From positions 1 to 39,129 of the forward strand of contig JANJUM010000261.1 in the NCBI GenBank assembly GCA_024710585.1: 39,129 nucleotides of DNA, given 5' to 3'. Under the pieces are notes generated by a model. That model was not told the origin of the DNA. It was given only the letters and a program-made list of their open reading frames with translations, and ran no database searches. The position numbers were made by a program, and so were the translations under genes. This stretch comes from Desulforhopalus sp. (GTDB lineage: Bacteria; Desulfobacterota; Desulfobulbia; Desulfobulbales; Desulfocapsaceae). Positions 19,536-29,431 of this stretch are shown here, one piece after another (position 1 is the first letter of the stretch; every line of letters starts with the position of its first letter).

Positions 19536-20419
19536 GGGACCTCCTTAAGGGTGCTGGGGATGTCGGGGGTTGGCCGCGCGGTCTGGCCGGGGGAGCTCGC
19601 CTCCAGGCCGACGATGCGCAAAAAGGCCAGCACCTGCCGGTTCCAGCCGCGGCTCGACGGCTCGCTGGCGCGGATCGCCTTGGGCAGATGCAGGTCGGCA
19701 TAGCCGCCTCTGCCATCGGGCAGCAGCACCGGCATGTCGACCGCCGCCAGCATCGGCAGGTCGTTGGGGCTGTCGCCCAGGGCCATGGTGATCACTGGTC
19801 CGCCGGCGTGGCGGCGGAAGCGCTCGCAGAGAAAGGTCACCGCCCGGCCCTTGTCCTGGGCGGCTGCGGCAAGGTGATGGAAGCGCCCCCCGGCGAGCAC
19901 CTGCAGGCCCCGCTCGGCGGCCCAGGCGATCAGCGGCAGCAGCCGCGCCGGTTCCTCGAGGAGAAAGGGCTCGGTGTACTCGCGGGCTGCGGCGAGAGAG
20001 GCCTTGGTCGGGTGTAGGCCGGTGAGCGCCGCCACCTGGGCCGGTTCCATGTCGCCGAAGCCGCGAACGGCGAAGGTGCGGGCCGCCTCGGCCAGAACCT
20101 GGCGGATGACGGCGTAGGGCAGGCCCCACTCGATCAGGGCGTAGCGACCGTCCCCTTCGGGGGGAAGTTCTCCCAGGCCGGCGAAGTCCCGGGGGATGAA
20201 GAGGGCGGCGCCGCTTTCGGCGATGAAGGGGGTGTCGAGGTCGAGGAGAAGGCGCACCGCTTCCATTTCCCGGCGGGTCTTGCTCGAGACGAGGATGAGG
20301 GGGACGCCATGGCGGCGCAGGGCCTCCAGGGCCTCCGTCGCCGCGGCGAAACCGTAGTTGTCACGATCCAGCAGGCAATTGTCCAAGTCACTAAAAACAA
20401 TGGGATATGGTTTGTTCAT
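19532..20419 (-). CDS. HAD phosphatase, mannosyl/glucosyl-3-phosphoglycerate phosphatase-like
   Basis: A 295-residue HAD-superfamily class IIB phosphatase. Motif I is FSDLDNCLLD near residue 9 (nucleophile and general acid Asp), motif II VSSKTRREME, and motif IV GDSPNDLPML near residue 215. The domain between motifs II and III is the type C2 cap of MPGP enzymes, which cleave phosphate from glycosyl-3-phosphoglycerate. The ATG at 20419 is preferred because AGGA lies about 8 nt upstream and MNKPYPIVFSD is the normal start; an upstream start would add ten residues of no pattern. It is first in the operon with two glycosyltransferases. Its job as the second step after the GT81-like enzyme is a strong inference from context. 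Confidence 0.82.
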   Translation of the reverse strand: MNKPYPIVFSDLDNCLLDRDNYGFAAATEALEALRRHGVPLILVSSKTRREMEAVRLLLDLDTPFIAESGAALFIPRDFAGLGELPPEGDGRYALIEWGLPYAVIRQVLAEAARTFAVRGFGDMEPAQVAALTGLHPTKASLAAAREYTEPFLLEEPARLLPLIAWAAERGLQVLAGGRFHHLAAAAQDKGRAVTFLCERFRRHAGGPVITMALGDSPNDLPMLAAVDMPVLLPDGRGGYADLHLPKAIRASEPSSRGWNRQVLAFLRIVGLEASSPGQTARPTPDIPSTLKEVP

Positions 20420-20457
20420 GGGGATTCCTGTCGCTGCACGATATAGCATAAAGTAAA

Positions 20458-20503
20458 TGTCAGGCAGAAAATAATTCCTGACAAATCACCATTGGTGATT
20501 GTC
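20458..20503 (-). promoter_or_regulatory. Two adjacent dyads upstream of the glycosyltransferase operon
   Basis: TGTCAGG (20458-20464) and CCTGACA (20477-20483) form a perfect 7-bp dyad with 12-bp spacer. Next to it, AATCACCA-T-TGGTGATT (20484-20500) is a perfect 8-bp dyad. They lie 39 to 81 bp upstream of the phosphatase ATG in a locally AT-rich stretch, where a promoter and operators would be. No known regulator site is recognised. From here to 20744 I see no gene; the stretch is AT-richer than its surroundings. Confidence 0.5.
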
Positions 20504-20736
20504 TGCGGGGCCGATTCTGTTGATGTATTGGCCAATAGTAATCATCTGCTCGATTAATGGCAATATTCATCTGTGCGCTTTGTCCGTGAGGGGCTGGGTG
20601 GACAATCCCTTCGTGGTGAAACCAGGTGGTTTTTCCGCTCAATCTTTCCGGAACTTACCTTGGCCAGAAGTGCTGGCGATGGCATCTTTGCTCAAATGGC
20701 GGGACAGGAAATGCAGGTCATTGGCGTGCCAGGCAA

Positions 20737-20776
20737 AAGAGAGTCGCTGCCTGGCGTAAAGAAGGGCCAGGCAGCG
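20737..20776 (-). terminator. Intrinsic terminator of glpD-glpK-HAD operon
   Basis: On the minus strand, CGCTGCCTGGC and GCCAGGCAGCG (20745-20755 and 20766-20776) form a perfect 11-bp stem with a 10-nt loop. It is followed on that strand by ACTCTCTTTT. It lies 29 bp past the stop of the second HAD gene. Confidence 0.75.
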
Positions 20777-20804
20777 GTGGCGAGGAGAGCGGTGGCCAGC
20801 GGCC

Positions 20805-21614
20805 TTATCGTGGCGTGCTGTGCAGCAGCTGGTCGGCCAGTTCGGCGAAGCCGTCGCCACCCTCGCCTGCGGTGACCCAGGCGGGGTCGGCATCCATGTG
20901 ACCGAGAAAGTGGAGGACGTTGGCGACGCCGACGCTGTGCGGGAAAAAGGCGAACATCGGGGCGTCGTTGGGGGAATCGCCGGCGTAGAGCACCTGGTTG
21001 CGGTGGTGGTCGAGGTGGAGGGCGAAGACATCGGCGAAGAAGCGCCTGCTCATGGCCAGCTTGTCGTAGTCGCCATACCAGCCATTGACGTGGATGGAAC
21101 TGATCTTGGCGGTGGCGCCGCGCCTGGTGAAGCAGGATACGATGCTGTCGATGGCTGCGGGGGGCAGCGGGGCCACGTCCTCGCAGAAGTCGATGGCCAG
21201 GTCGGCCTCGCGGTAGGCCTGGTCGGCGGCGACGGCGCAGCCCGGCACCTCGGCCAGCACCTCCTCCCTGATGCGCGCCAGCCTGCGGCGGTCCTCCTCA
21301 CGCTCGAGGGGCGATTTCCAGTAACGCCGCGTCATCACCCGTCGCTGGCTGTCGTAGCGGAAATAGAGCGCGCCGTTTTCCCCCACCACCCCGGCGACTG
21401 GCCAGAAGCGGGCGATCATGTCGCACCAGCCGGCCGGACGCCCGGTGACCGGAACCACCTGGAAGCCGCCCTCGGCCAGCCGCCACAATGCCTGATAGGC
21501 CGAGGCCGGCAGGCGGCCGTGCAGGGTGAGGGTGTCGTCGATGTCGGTGAGGATGTAGCGGACCTCGCCAAAGGTCGCGGCGCTGGCCTGGCTCAGGGGG
21601 CGGGGTGGGTTCAT
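20805..21614 (-). CDS. HAD-IIB family phosphatase, last gene of glp operon
   Basis: A 269-residue HAD hydrolase. Motif I is YILTDIDDTLTL near residue 20, motif II VPVTGRPAGW, motif III lysine in YGDYDKLAM, and motif IV YAGDSPNDAPMF near residue 218. The cap is of the Cof/sucrose-phosphatase/MPGP type. The ATG at 21614 follows AAAGG. It lies 42 bp after glpK on the same strand and before the operon terminator, so it is likely co-expressed with glycerol genes. A sugar phosphate or glycosyl-glycerol phosphate substrate is plausible given the neighbouring glycosyltransferase operon; the sequence does not fix it. Confidence 0.82.
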   Translation of the reverse strand: MNPPRPLSQASAATFGEVRYILTDIDDTLTLHGRLPASAYQALWRLAEGGFQVVPVTGRPAGWCDMIARFWPVAGVVGENGALYFRYDSQRRVMTRRYWKSPLEREEDRRRLARIREEVLAEVPGCAVAADQAYREADLAIDFCEDVAPLPPAAIDSIVSCFTRRGATAKISSIHVNGWYGDYDKLAMSRRFFADVFALHLDHHRNQVLYAGDSPNDAPMFAFFPHSVGVANVLHFLGHMDADPAWVTAGEGGDGFAELADQLLHSTPR

Positions 21615-21656
21615 GTGGGTCTGCCTTTGCGGGGAAAGGAGGATGCTTTTGGCGGT

Positions 21657-23144
<1,488 letters not shown>

Positions 23145-23193
23145 GGCGTGCTCCTTGTGATGAGGCTCTGCGGGCGGTTGCCTGGAATGTGTC

Positions 23194-24744
23194 TCAGACC
23201 TGCGTGTCGCGGGCCTCGGCTGAGGCCGGGAAGTCCGGGGCGGCGGCCAGCACCCTGGCGACATAGCTCTCCAGGGACGCGGTCTGCTTTTCGTCGAAGA
23301 GCAGACCGAGCCTGGTGCGACGCCAGAGGATGTCGGTGGCGGAGCGCGCCCACTCGCGGGACAGCAGGTAGTCGACCTCGAAGGGGTGCAGGTCGCCGCC
23401 AAAGGGGAGGCCGAGGTCGCCGCCGCCGTCGAGAGAGGCGGTCATTTCCCAGGCCCGGCTGCCATAGGTGCGCACCAGGCGGGTGGCGAGCTTGTCGCCG
23501 AGGGCGGGGCGGCTGTTCTTGAGGCGCTCGACTTCTTCCCCGAAGCGTTGCGGGTGGAAGTCGCCGCCGGGCAGGGCGGCCGTTTCCGTCCACGGCGGGC
23601 CCATTGGCGGCAGAGAGGGGGCCAGCCTGGCCAGCACCGACTCGGCGAGCTTGCGGTAGGTGGTGATCTTGCCGCCATAGAGCGACAGCAGCGGCGCTTC
23701 GCCGGGAGGGGCATCGAGCTTGAGCACATAGTCGCGGGTGGCCGCCTTGGCGTCGCTCTTGCCGTCGTCGAAGAGCGGGCGGATGCCGGAGAAGCTGTGC
23801 ACCACGTCCGTCGCGCTGAGCTGGCCGACGAAGTATTCCGAGGCGGCGCGGCACAGGTAGTCGACCTCTTCCGTGGAAATGGCCACCTGGTCGGGGTCGC
23901 CGTGGAAGTCGAGGTCGGTGGTGCCGATGAGGGTGAAGCGCTCCTCGTAGGGGATGGCGAAGACGATGCGCCCGTCGCTGTTCTGGAAGATGTAGGCGCG
24001 CTGGTGCTCGAAGAGCCGTGGCACGACGATATGGCTGCCCTTGACCATGCGCAGGCGCTCGCCGGTCTGCTGGTGGTCGATATGGGGCATGAGCCCGGTC
24101 AGCCACGGGCCGGAGGCGTTGACCAGCGCCCGGGCCTGGACCCGCGATGTTTCGCCGCTCAGGCTGTCGGCCAGTTCCAGGGTCCACAGGCCGCTTTCGC
24201 GGTGCGCCTTGTGCAGCCGGGTGCGGGTGCGGATGGTGGCACCGCGCTGGGCGGCGTCCATGGCGTTGAGCACCACCAGGCGGCTGTCCATCACCCAGCA
24301 GTCGGAATACTCGAAGCCCCAGCGGTAGTTCTGTTTGAGCGGGCGTCCGGCCGGGTCGCGGCGCAGGTCGACGGTGGTGGTGCCGGGGAGCAGTTCCCGG
24401 CCGCCGAGGTGATCGTAGAGAAAGAGGCCGAGGCGGATCAGCCAGGCGGGGCGCAGGCCGCGATGGTGCGGCAGGATGAAGCGCAGGGGCCAGACGATGT
24501 GCGGCGCGGCGCGCAGCAGCACCTCGCGCTCGCGCAGGGCCTCGCGCACCAGTCGGAACTCGTAGTATTCGAGGTAGCGCAGGCCGCCGTGGATGAGCTT
24601 GGTAGAGGCGGAGGAGGTGCCGCTGGCGAGGTCGTTCTGCTCGCAGAGAAAGACGGAGAGGCCACGGCCGGCGGCGTCGCGGGCGATGCCGCAGCCGTTG
24701 ATGCCGCCGCCGATGACGGCCAGGTCGTAGACTGCTGTCTCCAT
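23194..24744 (-). CDS. glpD: Aerobic-type glycerol-3-phosphate dehydrogenase (FAD)
   Basis: A 516-residue FAD-dependent dehydrogenase that oxidises sn-glycerol-3-phosphate to DHAP and passes electrons to quinone at the membrane. The dinucleotide fold is at residues 5-35 ([20 protein letters not shown], then [15 protein letters not shown]). Further hallmarks are [66 protein letters not shown] and [14 protein letters not shown]. Length matches GlpD (about 500). It is the first gene of glpD-glpK-HAD and is preceded by a candidate GlpR operator. The single-chain GlpD form is usually linked to respiration, rather than the GlpABC form. Confidence 0.97.
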   Translation of the reverse strand: METAVYDLAVIGGGINGCGIARDAAGRGLSVFLCEQNDLASGTSSASTKLIHGGLRYLEYYEFRLVREALREREVLLRAAPHIVWPLRFILPHHRGLRPAWLIRLGLFLYDHLGGRELLPGTTTVDLRRDPAGRPLKQNYRWGFEYSDCWVMDSRLVVLNAMDAAQRGATIRTRTRLHKAHRESGLWTLELADSLSGETSRVQARALVNASGPWLTGLMPHIDHQQTGERLRMVKGSHIVVPRLFEHQRAYIFQNSDGRIVFAIPYEERFTLIGTTDLDFHGDPDQVAISTEEVDYLCRAASEYFVGQLSATDVVHSFSGIRPLFDDGKSDAKAATRDYVLKLDAPPGEAPLLSLYGGKITTYRKLAESVLARLAPSLPPMGPPWTETAALPGGDFHPQRFGEEVERLKNSRPALGDKLATRLVRTYGSRAWEMTASLDGGGDLGLPFGGDLHPFEVDYLLSREWARSATDILWRRTRLGLLFDEKQTASLESYVARVLAAAPDFPASAEARDTQV

Positions 24745-24802
24745 GGTCAGCCCCCCGAAGCCCTGCCCAGGGAGAGGCGGGGTTTCATTTTTTCAGGAAC
24801 GT

Positions 24803-24816
24803 ATTTCGAACGAAAT
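24803..24816. promoter_or_regulatory. Candidate GlpR operator upstream of glpD
   Basis: ATTTCG-AA-CGAAAT is a near-perfect dyad with 6-bp arms, 59 bp before the glpD ATG. GlpR of enteric bacteria binds TTCG/CGAA-containing palindromes. A related TTTC-CGAAA element lies upstream of glpR itself. Confidence 0.55.
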
Positions 24817-24854
24817 TCCATAACCGGTTGAGTTGAGCATACAACCTCTCGGAG

Positions 24855-24888
24855 GCGAAATAAAGGGCCTCCGCTGCAAAAGGGCCCT
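24855..24888 (-). terminator. Intrinsic terminator of glpR
   Basis: On the minus strand AGGGCC (24888-24883) and GGCCCT (24869-24864) form a 6-bp GC stem with a 13-nt loop, followed by TTATTTCG. It lies 17 bp past the glpR stop, separating glpR from the glpD promoter. Confidence 0.6.
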
Positions 24889-24904
24889 GCCGCCCTTGCC
24901 ATCC

Positions 24905-25672
24905 TCAGGGGCTGGCGATGATGACATCGACCCCGCCGGCGCGGCAGACCTCCTCCAGGGGGGCGGGCAGCTGCTGGTCGGTGACCAGGGTGTCGATCTG
25001 CGTCATGTGGCCGAGGCGCATCGGCGCGGTGCGGCTGAGCTTCATGGCGTCGGCGACGAGGATGACGTGGCGGGCGTTGCGGATGATCGCCTGGGCGACG
25101 CGCACCTCGCGGAAGTCGTAGTCGAGCAGGGAGCCGTCCTCGTCGATGGCGGAGACGCCGATGATCGCGTAATCGGCCTTGAACTGGTTGATGAACTCCA
25201 CCGCCGCGTCGCCGACGATGCCGCCGTCGGCGCGCCGCACCTGGCCGCCGGCGATGATCATCTCCACCCCGAGGGCGTTTTTCATGATGGTCACCGCGTT
25301 GATGTTGTTGGTGATCACCAGCAGGCCGCGGTGGCCGGTCAGGGCCTGGGCGACCTGCTCGGTGGTGGTGCCGATGTTGAGCAGCAGCGAGCAGTTGTTG
25401 GGGATGAGCGCCGCCGCGCACTGCCCGATGGCCTGCTTGGCCGCCGGGGCGAGCAGGCGCCGCGCCTCGTAGCTGACGTTCTCGATGCCCGAGCCGACGA
25501 TGGCCCCGCCGTGGATGCGCTGCAGCAGCTGGAGGTCGCAGAGCTCGTTGAGATCCTTGCGGATGGTCTGCGGCGAGACGGCGAACCGGGCGGCGAGCTC
25601 GTCGACGTCGACGCGGCCCTGTTCGCGGGCCAGGGCGAGGATGGCGTTCTGTCGTTGCGGGAGGGTCTCCAT
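24905..25672 (-). CDS. glpR: DeoR-family glycerol-3-phosphate regulon repressor
   Basis: A 255-residue DeoR-type regulator (E. coli GlpR is 252). Residues 1-55 carry the HTH: QRQNAILALAREQGRVDVDE and FAVSPQTIRKDLNELC. The DeoRC sensor domain follows: LLLNIGTTTEQVAQAL, ITNNINAV, VEMIIAGGQVRRADGGIVG and DYAIIGVSAIDEDGSLLDYD. These are GlpR hallmarks; the effector is glycerol-3-phosphate, which releases the repressor from DNA. The ATG at 25672 is chosen by family alignment (METLPQRQNAIL); the open frame runs 37 codons further without pattern. It lies upstream of glpD on the same strand with a terminator between, and most likely represses glpDK. Confidence 0.92.
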   Translation of the reverse strand: METLPQRQNAILALAREQGRVDVDELAARFAVSPQTIRKDLNELCDLQLLQRIHGGAIVGSGIENVSYEARRLLAPAAKQAIGQCAAALIPNNCSLLLNIGTTTEQVAQALTGHRGLLVITNNINAVTIMKNALGVEMIIAGGQVRRADGGIVGDAAVEFINQFKADYAIIGVSAIDEDGSLLDYDFREVRVAQAIIRNARHVILVADAMKLSRTAPMRLGHMTQIDTLVTDQQLPAPLEEVCRAGGVDVIIASP

Positions 25673-25766
25673 GGGCGTCGCTCCAGGCTGGGGGCGGCCG
25701 CCGTACCGTATGCGCGGCACCGTCCCGGAGCTCATTATCCAATGGTGCCGGAGGGATGTCAATACC

Positions 25767-25781
25767 GTTTTCATACGAAAC
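25767..25781. promoter_or_regulatory. Candidate GlpR site upstream of glpR
   Basis: GTTTTCATACGAAAC resembles the dyad before glpD (TTTC-N-CGAAA) but is less symmetric. It is 95 bp before glpR and 156 bp before the divergent DMT transporter gene. Autoregulation of glpR is a plausible reading. Confidence 0.35.
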
Positions 25782-25936
25782 ACAAGAGGCCTCGAAACGA
25801 AGGCTGCTGGTCACTCGCCCCGGGCGGCAAGAGGAGGCTTGGAAAAAGTGGTTCTGGCCTGTATAGTGCCCTGCTTGCGACGGGCTGCGGCGGAGGCGCC
25901 GCCAACCGCCCAAGGCATCTTCAGCCAAGGACTATC

Positions 25937-26839
25937 ATGACCAGACTCCAGGCCAACCTGCTCCTCGCCCTGGCGGCGATGATCTGGGGCAGCAGCTTCG
26001 TGGTGCAGCAGATCGGCACCGGTACCCTCGGCACCATCAGCTTCACCGGCTCCCGCTTTCTCCTCGGCGCCTTCGTCGTCCTGCCCCTGGCCCTGCGGCA
26101 GCTTGCGCAACGCCGCCGCGAGGGCTACAGCTTCTCGAGCCGCGACCGCCTCGGCATCCTCTGCACCGGCCTGGTGCTGCTCACCGCGGCGGTGCTCCAG
26201 CAGCATGGCATCCTGCGCACCTCGGTGACCAACTCCGGCTTCCTCACCGCCCTCTACGTGCCGCTGGTACCGGTGCTCGGCCTGTTGCTGCTGCGGCGCC
26301 GGGTGCACTTCGCCATCTGGCCGGCTTCCATCGGCTGCTTCGTCGGCACCTATATCCTCAGCGGCGCCAACGAGGTGAGCCTTGCCGTCGGCGACCTCTG
26401 GGTTATCTCCAGCACCCTCTTCTGGGCCGGCCACGTCATGCTGGTCGGCATCATGGCCGGAAGGACCCAGGCGCCGCTGGTGGTCGCGGCAGGGCAGTTC
26501 CTCGTCTGCGGCCTGGGCGGGCTGCTGCTCGGCTATGTGGTGGAGGGGCCCCAGGCGGCCGACTTCGCCGGGGCCCTGTGGGGCATCCTCTATATGGGCA
26601 TCTTCTCGGTGGGCATGGCCTTTACCCTGCAGGTGGTCGGCCAGCGCCACACCCCGGCGGCCGATGCCGCCATCATCCTCAGCGCCGAGACGGTCTTCGC
26701 CGCCCTCGGCGGCATGATCTTCCTCGGCGAGCGGTTGAGCCTCTTCCAGCTTTCCGGGGCCCTGCTCATCCTCGCCGGCATCCTTGCGGTGGAACTTCTG
26801 CCGCATAGCCGGCTGGGGCGCCCGAAAGCCCTCGATTAG
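25937..26839 (+). CDS. EamA/DMT-superfamily transporter
   Basis: A 300-residue inner-membrane protein with about ten helices in two EamA repeats. The first starts LLLALAAMIWGSSFVVQQIG with FTGSRFLLGAFVVLP; the second starts DLWVISSTLFWAGHVMLVG and ends AAIILSAETVFAALGGMIFL, then GERLSLFQLSGALLILAGIL. These are clear drug/metabolite transporter features. Typical cargo is amino acids or metabolites for export; not decided here. The ATG at 25937 follows CCAAGGACTATC. It is divergent from glpR and convergent with msrAB, so it stands alone. Confidence 0.92.
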   Translation: MTRLQANLLLALAAMIWGSSFVVQQIGTGTLGTISFTGSRFLLGAFVVLPLALRQLAQRRREGYSFSSRDRLGILCTGLVLLTAAVLQQHGILRTSVTNSGFLTALYVPLVPVLGLLLLRRRVHFAIWPASIGCFVGTYILSGANEVSLAVGDLWVISSTLFWAGHVMLVGIMAGRTQAPLVVAAGQFLVCGLGGLLLGYVVEGPQAADFAGALWGILYMGIFSVGMAFTLQVVGQRHTPAADAAIILSAETVFAALGGMIFLGERLSLFQLSGALLILAGILAVELLPHSRLGRPKALD

Positions 26840-26862
26840 ACTCTGCCTGCTCCGTTCCCTCC

Positions 26863-27933
26863 CTACTTGAAGAGCCCTTCAAACCCGGCGTAGCCTTCCG
26901 CCGCCAGCTGCCCTGCCGGAACGAAGCGCAGCGACGCCGAGTTGATGCAGTAGCGCAGCCCGGTGGGCGGCGGGCCATCGTCGAAGACGTGGCCGAGGTG
27001 GGAGTTGCCCTTCCTGCTGCGCACCTCGGTGCGCTTCATGAACAGGCTGTTATCGCTCTTCTCGACGATGTTTTCCGCCACCAGGGGCTTGGTGAAGCTG
27101 GGCCAGCCGGTGCCGGAGTCGAACTTGTCGAGGGAGGAGAAGAGCGGCTCGCCGGAGACGATATCCACGTAGATGCCGGCTTCCTTGTGGTCCCAATACG
27201 CATTGTCGAAGGGCGGCTCGGTGTCGTCCTCCTGGGTGACACGGTACTGCAGCGGCGTCAGCTTCTGGCGGAGGTCTACGGAAACCGTTTCCTGGCCGAC
27301 GGTATAGGTCTTGCCCTGCCAGGCGTTTTCAAGGAAGCGGTCGCGGCCCGAGCCGTTGCGGTAGTAGGCGTAGCGCAGCGGGTTCTTACGATAGTAGTCC
27401 TGGTGGTAGTCCTCCGCCGGCCAGAACTTCGCGGCGGGGAGGATCGGGGTGACGATGGGCCGGGAGAAGATGCCGCTCTCGGCGAGCTGCCGTTTCGACT
27501 GCTCGGCGAGCTGTTTCTGCCTGTCGTCGTGGTAGAAGATCGCTGAGGTGTAGGCGTGGCCGCGATCGACGAACTGGCCGCCGTCGTCGGTGGGGTCGAT
27601 CTGCCGCCAGAAGGTGTCGAGCAGAGTGGCATAGGAGACGCGCCGCGGGTCGTAAACGATCTCCACCACCTCAATGTGGCCGCCGGCGGAGTAGTCGTCG
27701 TAGGTTGGTTTCTCGCTGCTGCCGCCGGCGTAGCCGGAGGTGACCGAGACGACCCCGTCGAGGCTTTCGAAGGGCTTTTCCATGCACCAGAAGCAGCCGC
27801 CGGCAAAGAGGGCTTTTTCGGTGGGTTGCGGGTCGGTGGCCTGTGTGTCGCTGCCCGCCGCGAGAGCCGGCAGGGCGGCGAGGACGGTAAAGGCCAGGGG
27901 GAGAAGTGGGGAGAGGAGTATCGAGTGGTTCAT
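26863..27933 (-). CDS. msrAB: Exported methionine sulfoxide reductase MsrAB fusion
   Basis: A 356-residue protein. A Sec signal peptide covers residues 1-26 ([21 protein letters not shown]). The MsrA domain (about 40-200) has catalytic C47 in [11 protein letters not shown] and [13 protein letters not shown]-like [20 protein letters not shown]. The MsrB domain (about 215-350) has [23 protein letters not shown] and catalytic C329 in [11 protein letters not shown]. It reduces S- and R-methionine sulfoxide in periplasmic proteins. The structural CxxC zinc pairs of some MsrB forms are absent. The ATG at 27933 follows CAAGGAGCCCCCC, which rules out upstream starts. A Fur-box-like palindrome lies about 150 bp upstream. 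Confidence 0.95.
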   Translation of the reverse strand: MNHSILLSPLLPLAFTVLAALPALAAGSDTQATDPQPTEKALFAGGCFWCMEKPFESLDGVVSVTSGYAGGSSEKPTYDDYSAGGHIEVVEIVYDPRRVSYATLLDTFWRQIDPTDDGGQFVDRGHAYTSAIFYHDDRQKQLAEQSKRQLAESGIFSRPIVTPILPAAKFWPAEDYHQDYYRKNPLRYAYYRNGSGRDRFLENAWQGKTYTVGQETVSVDLRQKLTPLQYRVTQEDDTEPPFDNAYWDHKEAGIYVDIVSGEPLFSSLDKFDSGTGWPSFTKPLVAENIVEKSDNSLFMKRTEVRSRKGNSHLGHVFDDGPPPTGLRYCINSASLRFVPAGQLAAEGYAGFEGLFK

Positions 27934-28084
27934 GGGGGGCTCCTTGGCGTATCTATTTTGCATGGCCCGGCGGGGCAGGGTGCCCCGCGGGGAGGTCTCT
28001 TTGTCGCTGCCCCGGTGGTGGACCTTCCCGGGGTGGAGGCTGTGAACGGGCTGAAGGTAGTGCGGGCTCGCTCTTTTACGAATC

Positions 28085-28097
28085 AATGATAATCATT
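28085..28097. promoter_or_regulatory. Fur-box-like palindrome upstream of msrAB
   Basis: AATGATAATCATT is a perfect 13-bp palindrome identical to the centre of the 19-bp Fur consensus; the outer three bases on each side do not match. It lies 152 bp before msrAB and 267 bp before the glycine-zipper gene. Iron or oxidative-stress control of msrAB is a reasonable hypothesis. Confidence 0.5.
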
Positions 28098-28206
28098 TCT
28101 GTCTGCCGACACGGTTTTTTTCGCGATCATTCTCCCCGCGGCGCTTGCCGGCCGACATCCTCGGGGCGGCCCGGATGATCTCTGTATCTCTTTGAAAATA
28201 TTGCCA

Positions 28207-28228
28207 TGTCGGGTCGATGTCGGGTCGG
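28207..28228. repeat. Tandem 11-mer in msrAB/glycine-zipper intergenic region
   Basis: TGTCGGGTCGA is followed directly by TGTCGGGTCGG, flanked by CCATG and CATGG which are inverted. The 430-bp region between msrAB (27933) and the glycine-zipper gene (28364) holds only this and the Fur-like site as notable elements. It could be a regulator binding site; no family is recognised. Confidence 0.35.
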
Positions 28229-28363
28229 CATGGAGGGGATATGAGGCCGAATGCCGGGCCATTCCTGTGGATGTCCCCTAGGCGTTGCCACCGGCGAGGC
28301 GTATAAAAAAGGCAAAGAGCGGTTGTTGCCGTGCATTTCACAACATCACAGGAGGAGACTGAC

Positions 28364-28864
28364 ATGGCTGCCAGAGAACGGAAGATATGGATAGTGGCGG
28401 TGGTCGTGGCCATCGCGTCTTTAGTTGGGGAAGCCCGCGCCGCGGATCGGGGCATCGACGGGCTGCTGCTCGGCGCCGGCGGTGGCGCCCTGGTCGGCCA
28501 GGCTATTGGCCGCGACAAGGAAGCTACCTTGATCGGCACCGCGGTGGGCGGCATGATCGGCTATATGGTGGGCGAGGGTATGGACAGGGCCGACGAGGGC
28601 TATACCGTGGCCCATGCCGGCTTCCATCTGCCGCCGCCGCCCCCGCCGCCGGTGCCGTCGATCGTCTTCAGCTTCTCCGACAGGGACCGCGGCCGCAGCC
28701 ACTATGGCGATCGTCGCGGGAAGCGGGTATGCTGGGAGGAGAAGGTCTGGGTGGAAAGGCGTCATGGCGGGTATCGCCCCGAGTGGCGCACGGTGTGCAA
28801 AGACAGACATCGCCCCGGGCACAGGCCGTGGCACTATGACCGTCACGACCGCCACCGCTGGTAA
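28364..28864 (+). CDS. Glycine-zipper envelope protein with Pro-rich linker
   Basis: A 166-residue exported protein. Residues 1-30 form a signal peptide (WIVAVVVAIASLVGEARA). Residues about 33-75 form a glycine-zipper segment (GLLLGAGGGALVGQAIG, LIGTAVGGMIGYMVGEGMD), two helices that pack in membranes, as in SlyB/YMGG-type proteins. A proline run (PPPPPPPVP) follows, then a basic His/Arg-rich tail with two Cys (VCWEEKVWV, TVCKDRHRPGHRPWHYDRHD). The ATG at 28364 follows CAGGAGGAGACTGAC. Likely an outer-membrane-associated structural or stress protein; no enzymatic motif. The tail may bind metals or anionic surfaces. Confidence 0.8.
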   Translation: MAARERKIWIVAVVVAIASLVGEARAADRGIDGLLLGAGGGALVGQAIGRDKEATLIGTAVGGMIGYMVGEGMDRADEGYTVAHAGFHLPPPPPPPVPSIVFSFSDRDRGRSHYGDRRGKRVCWEEKVWVERRHGGYRPEWRTVCKDRHRPGHRPWHYDRHDRHRW

Positions 28865-29009
28865 GGTCGCCTGCGACGCCCGAGAATGGCGCCGCACCGG
28901 GTTATAAAAAAAGGATAGGAAGCGCGCCCCGTCGCGGGCGGGGGCAGTGCAGGGGAGGACCATGGCCGGGGGCCGTGGCCCTCCCTGGCCTTTTGGGGGG
29001 AGAAAGACG

Positions 29010-29414
29010 GTGATCTATGGCATTCTCGGCGATGCGGTGCTGCTCTGCCACCTCGCCTTCATCCTCTTCGTGGTTCTGGGCGGCCTTCTCGTGCTGCGCC
29101 ATCGCCTCCTGCTCCTCCTCCACCTGCCGGCCTTGTGCTGGGGGGTGTATATCGAGTTTTCGGGGGCGATCTGCCCCCTCACCCCTTTGGAGAATCGGCT
29201 GCGCCAGCTTGCCGGCGAGACGGGCTACGAGGGAAGTTTCATCGGTCACTACCTGCTGCCGCTGATCTACCCGCCCGGTCTCACCGCGGAGATGCAGGTC
29301 GTCCTCGGCTTGGCGGTGGCGGCGATCAACCTGGTGATGTATGCTGTCGTGCTCTACCGCCTGAGGAGAGCACGGCACAGACCAACGGCGGCCGCAGGGC
29401 GGCGGTCGCCATGA
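29010..29414 (+). CDS. DUF2784 family membrane protein
   Basis: A 134-residue protein (from GTG 29010) with about three or four helices. It matches the DUF2784 family: LGDAVLLCHLAFILFVVLGG, LLHLPALCWGVYIEFSGAIC, PLTPLENRLRQLAGETGY and FIGHYLLPLIYPPGL. The start is uncertain. GTG 29010 gives the normal family N-terminus and has GGGGAG upstream; ATG 28962 also has a purine-rich run but would add 16 residues of low-complexity sequence. Function unknown in the literature I know. Its stop overlaps an ATG of the cupin frame (ATGA), so the two are likely coupled. Confidence 0.82.
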   Translation: MIYGILGDAVLLCHLAFILFVVLGGLLVLRHRLLLLLHLPALCWGVYIEFSGAICPLTPLENRLRQLAGETGYEGSFIGHYLLPLIYPPGLTAEMQVVLGLAVAAINLVMYAVVLYRLRRARHRPTAAAGRRSP

Positions 29415-29431
29415 AGGAAGAGGGACGGGAT

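Noticed and set aside
20504-20744. Short open frames in the AT-richer stretch between the two HAD genes
   Set aside because: Under 100 codons, no ribosome-binding site, no recognisable domain; overlaps operon terminator.
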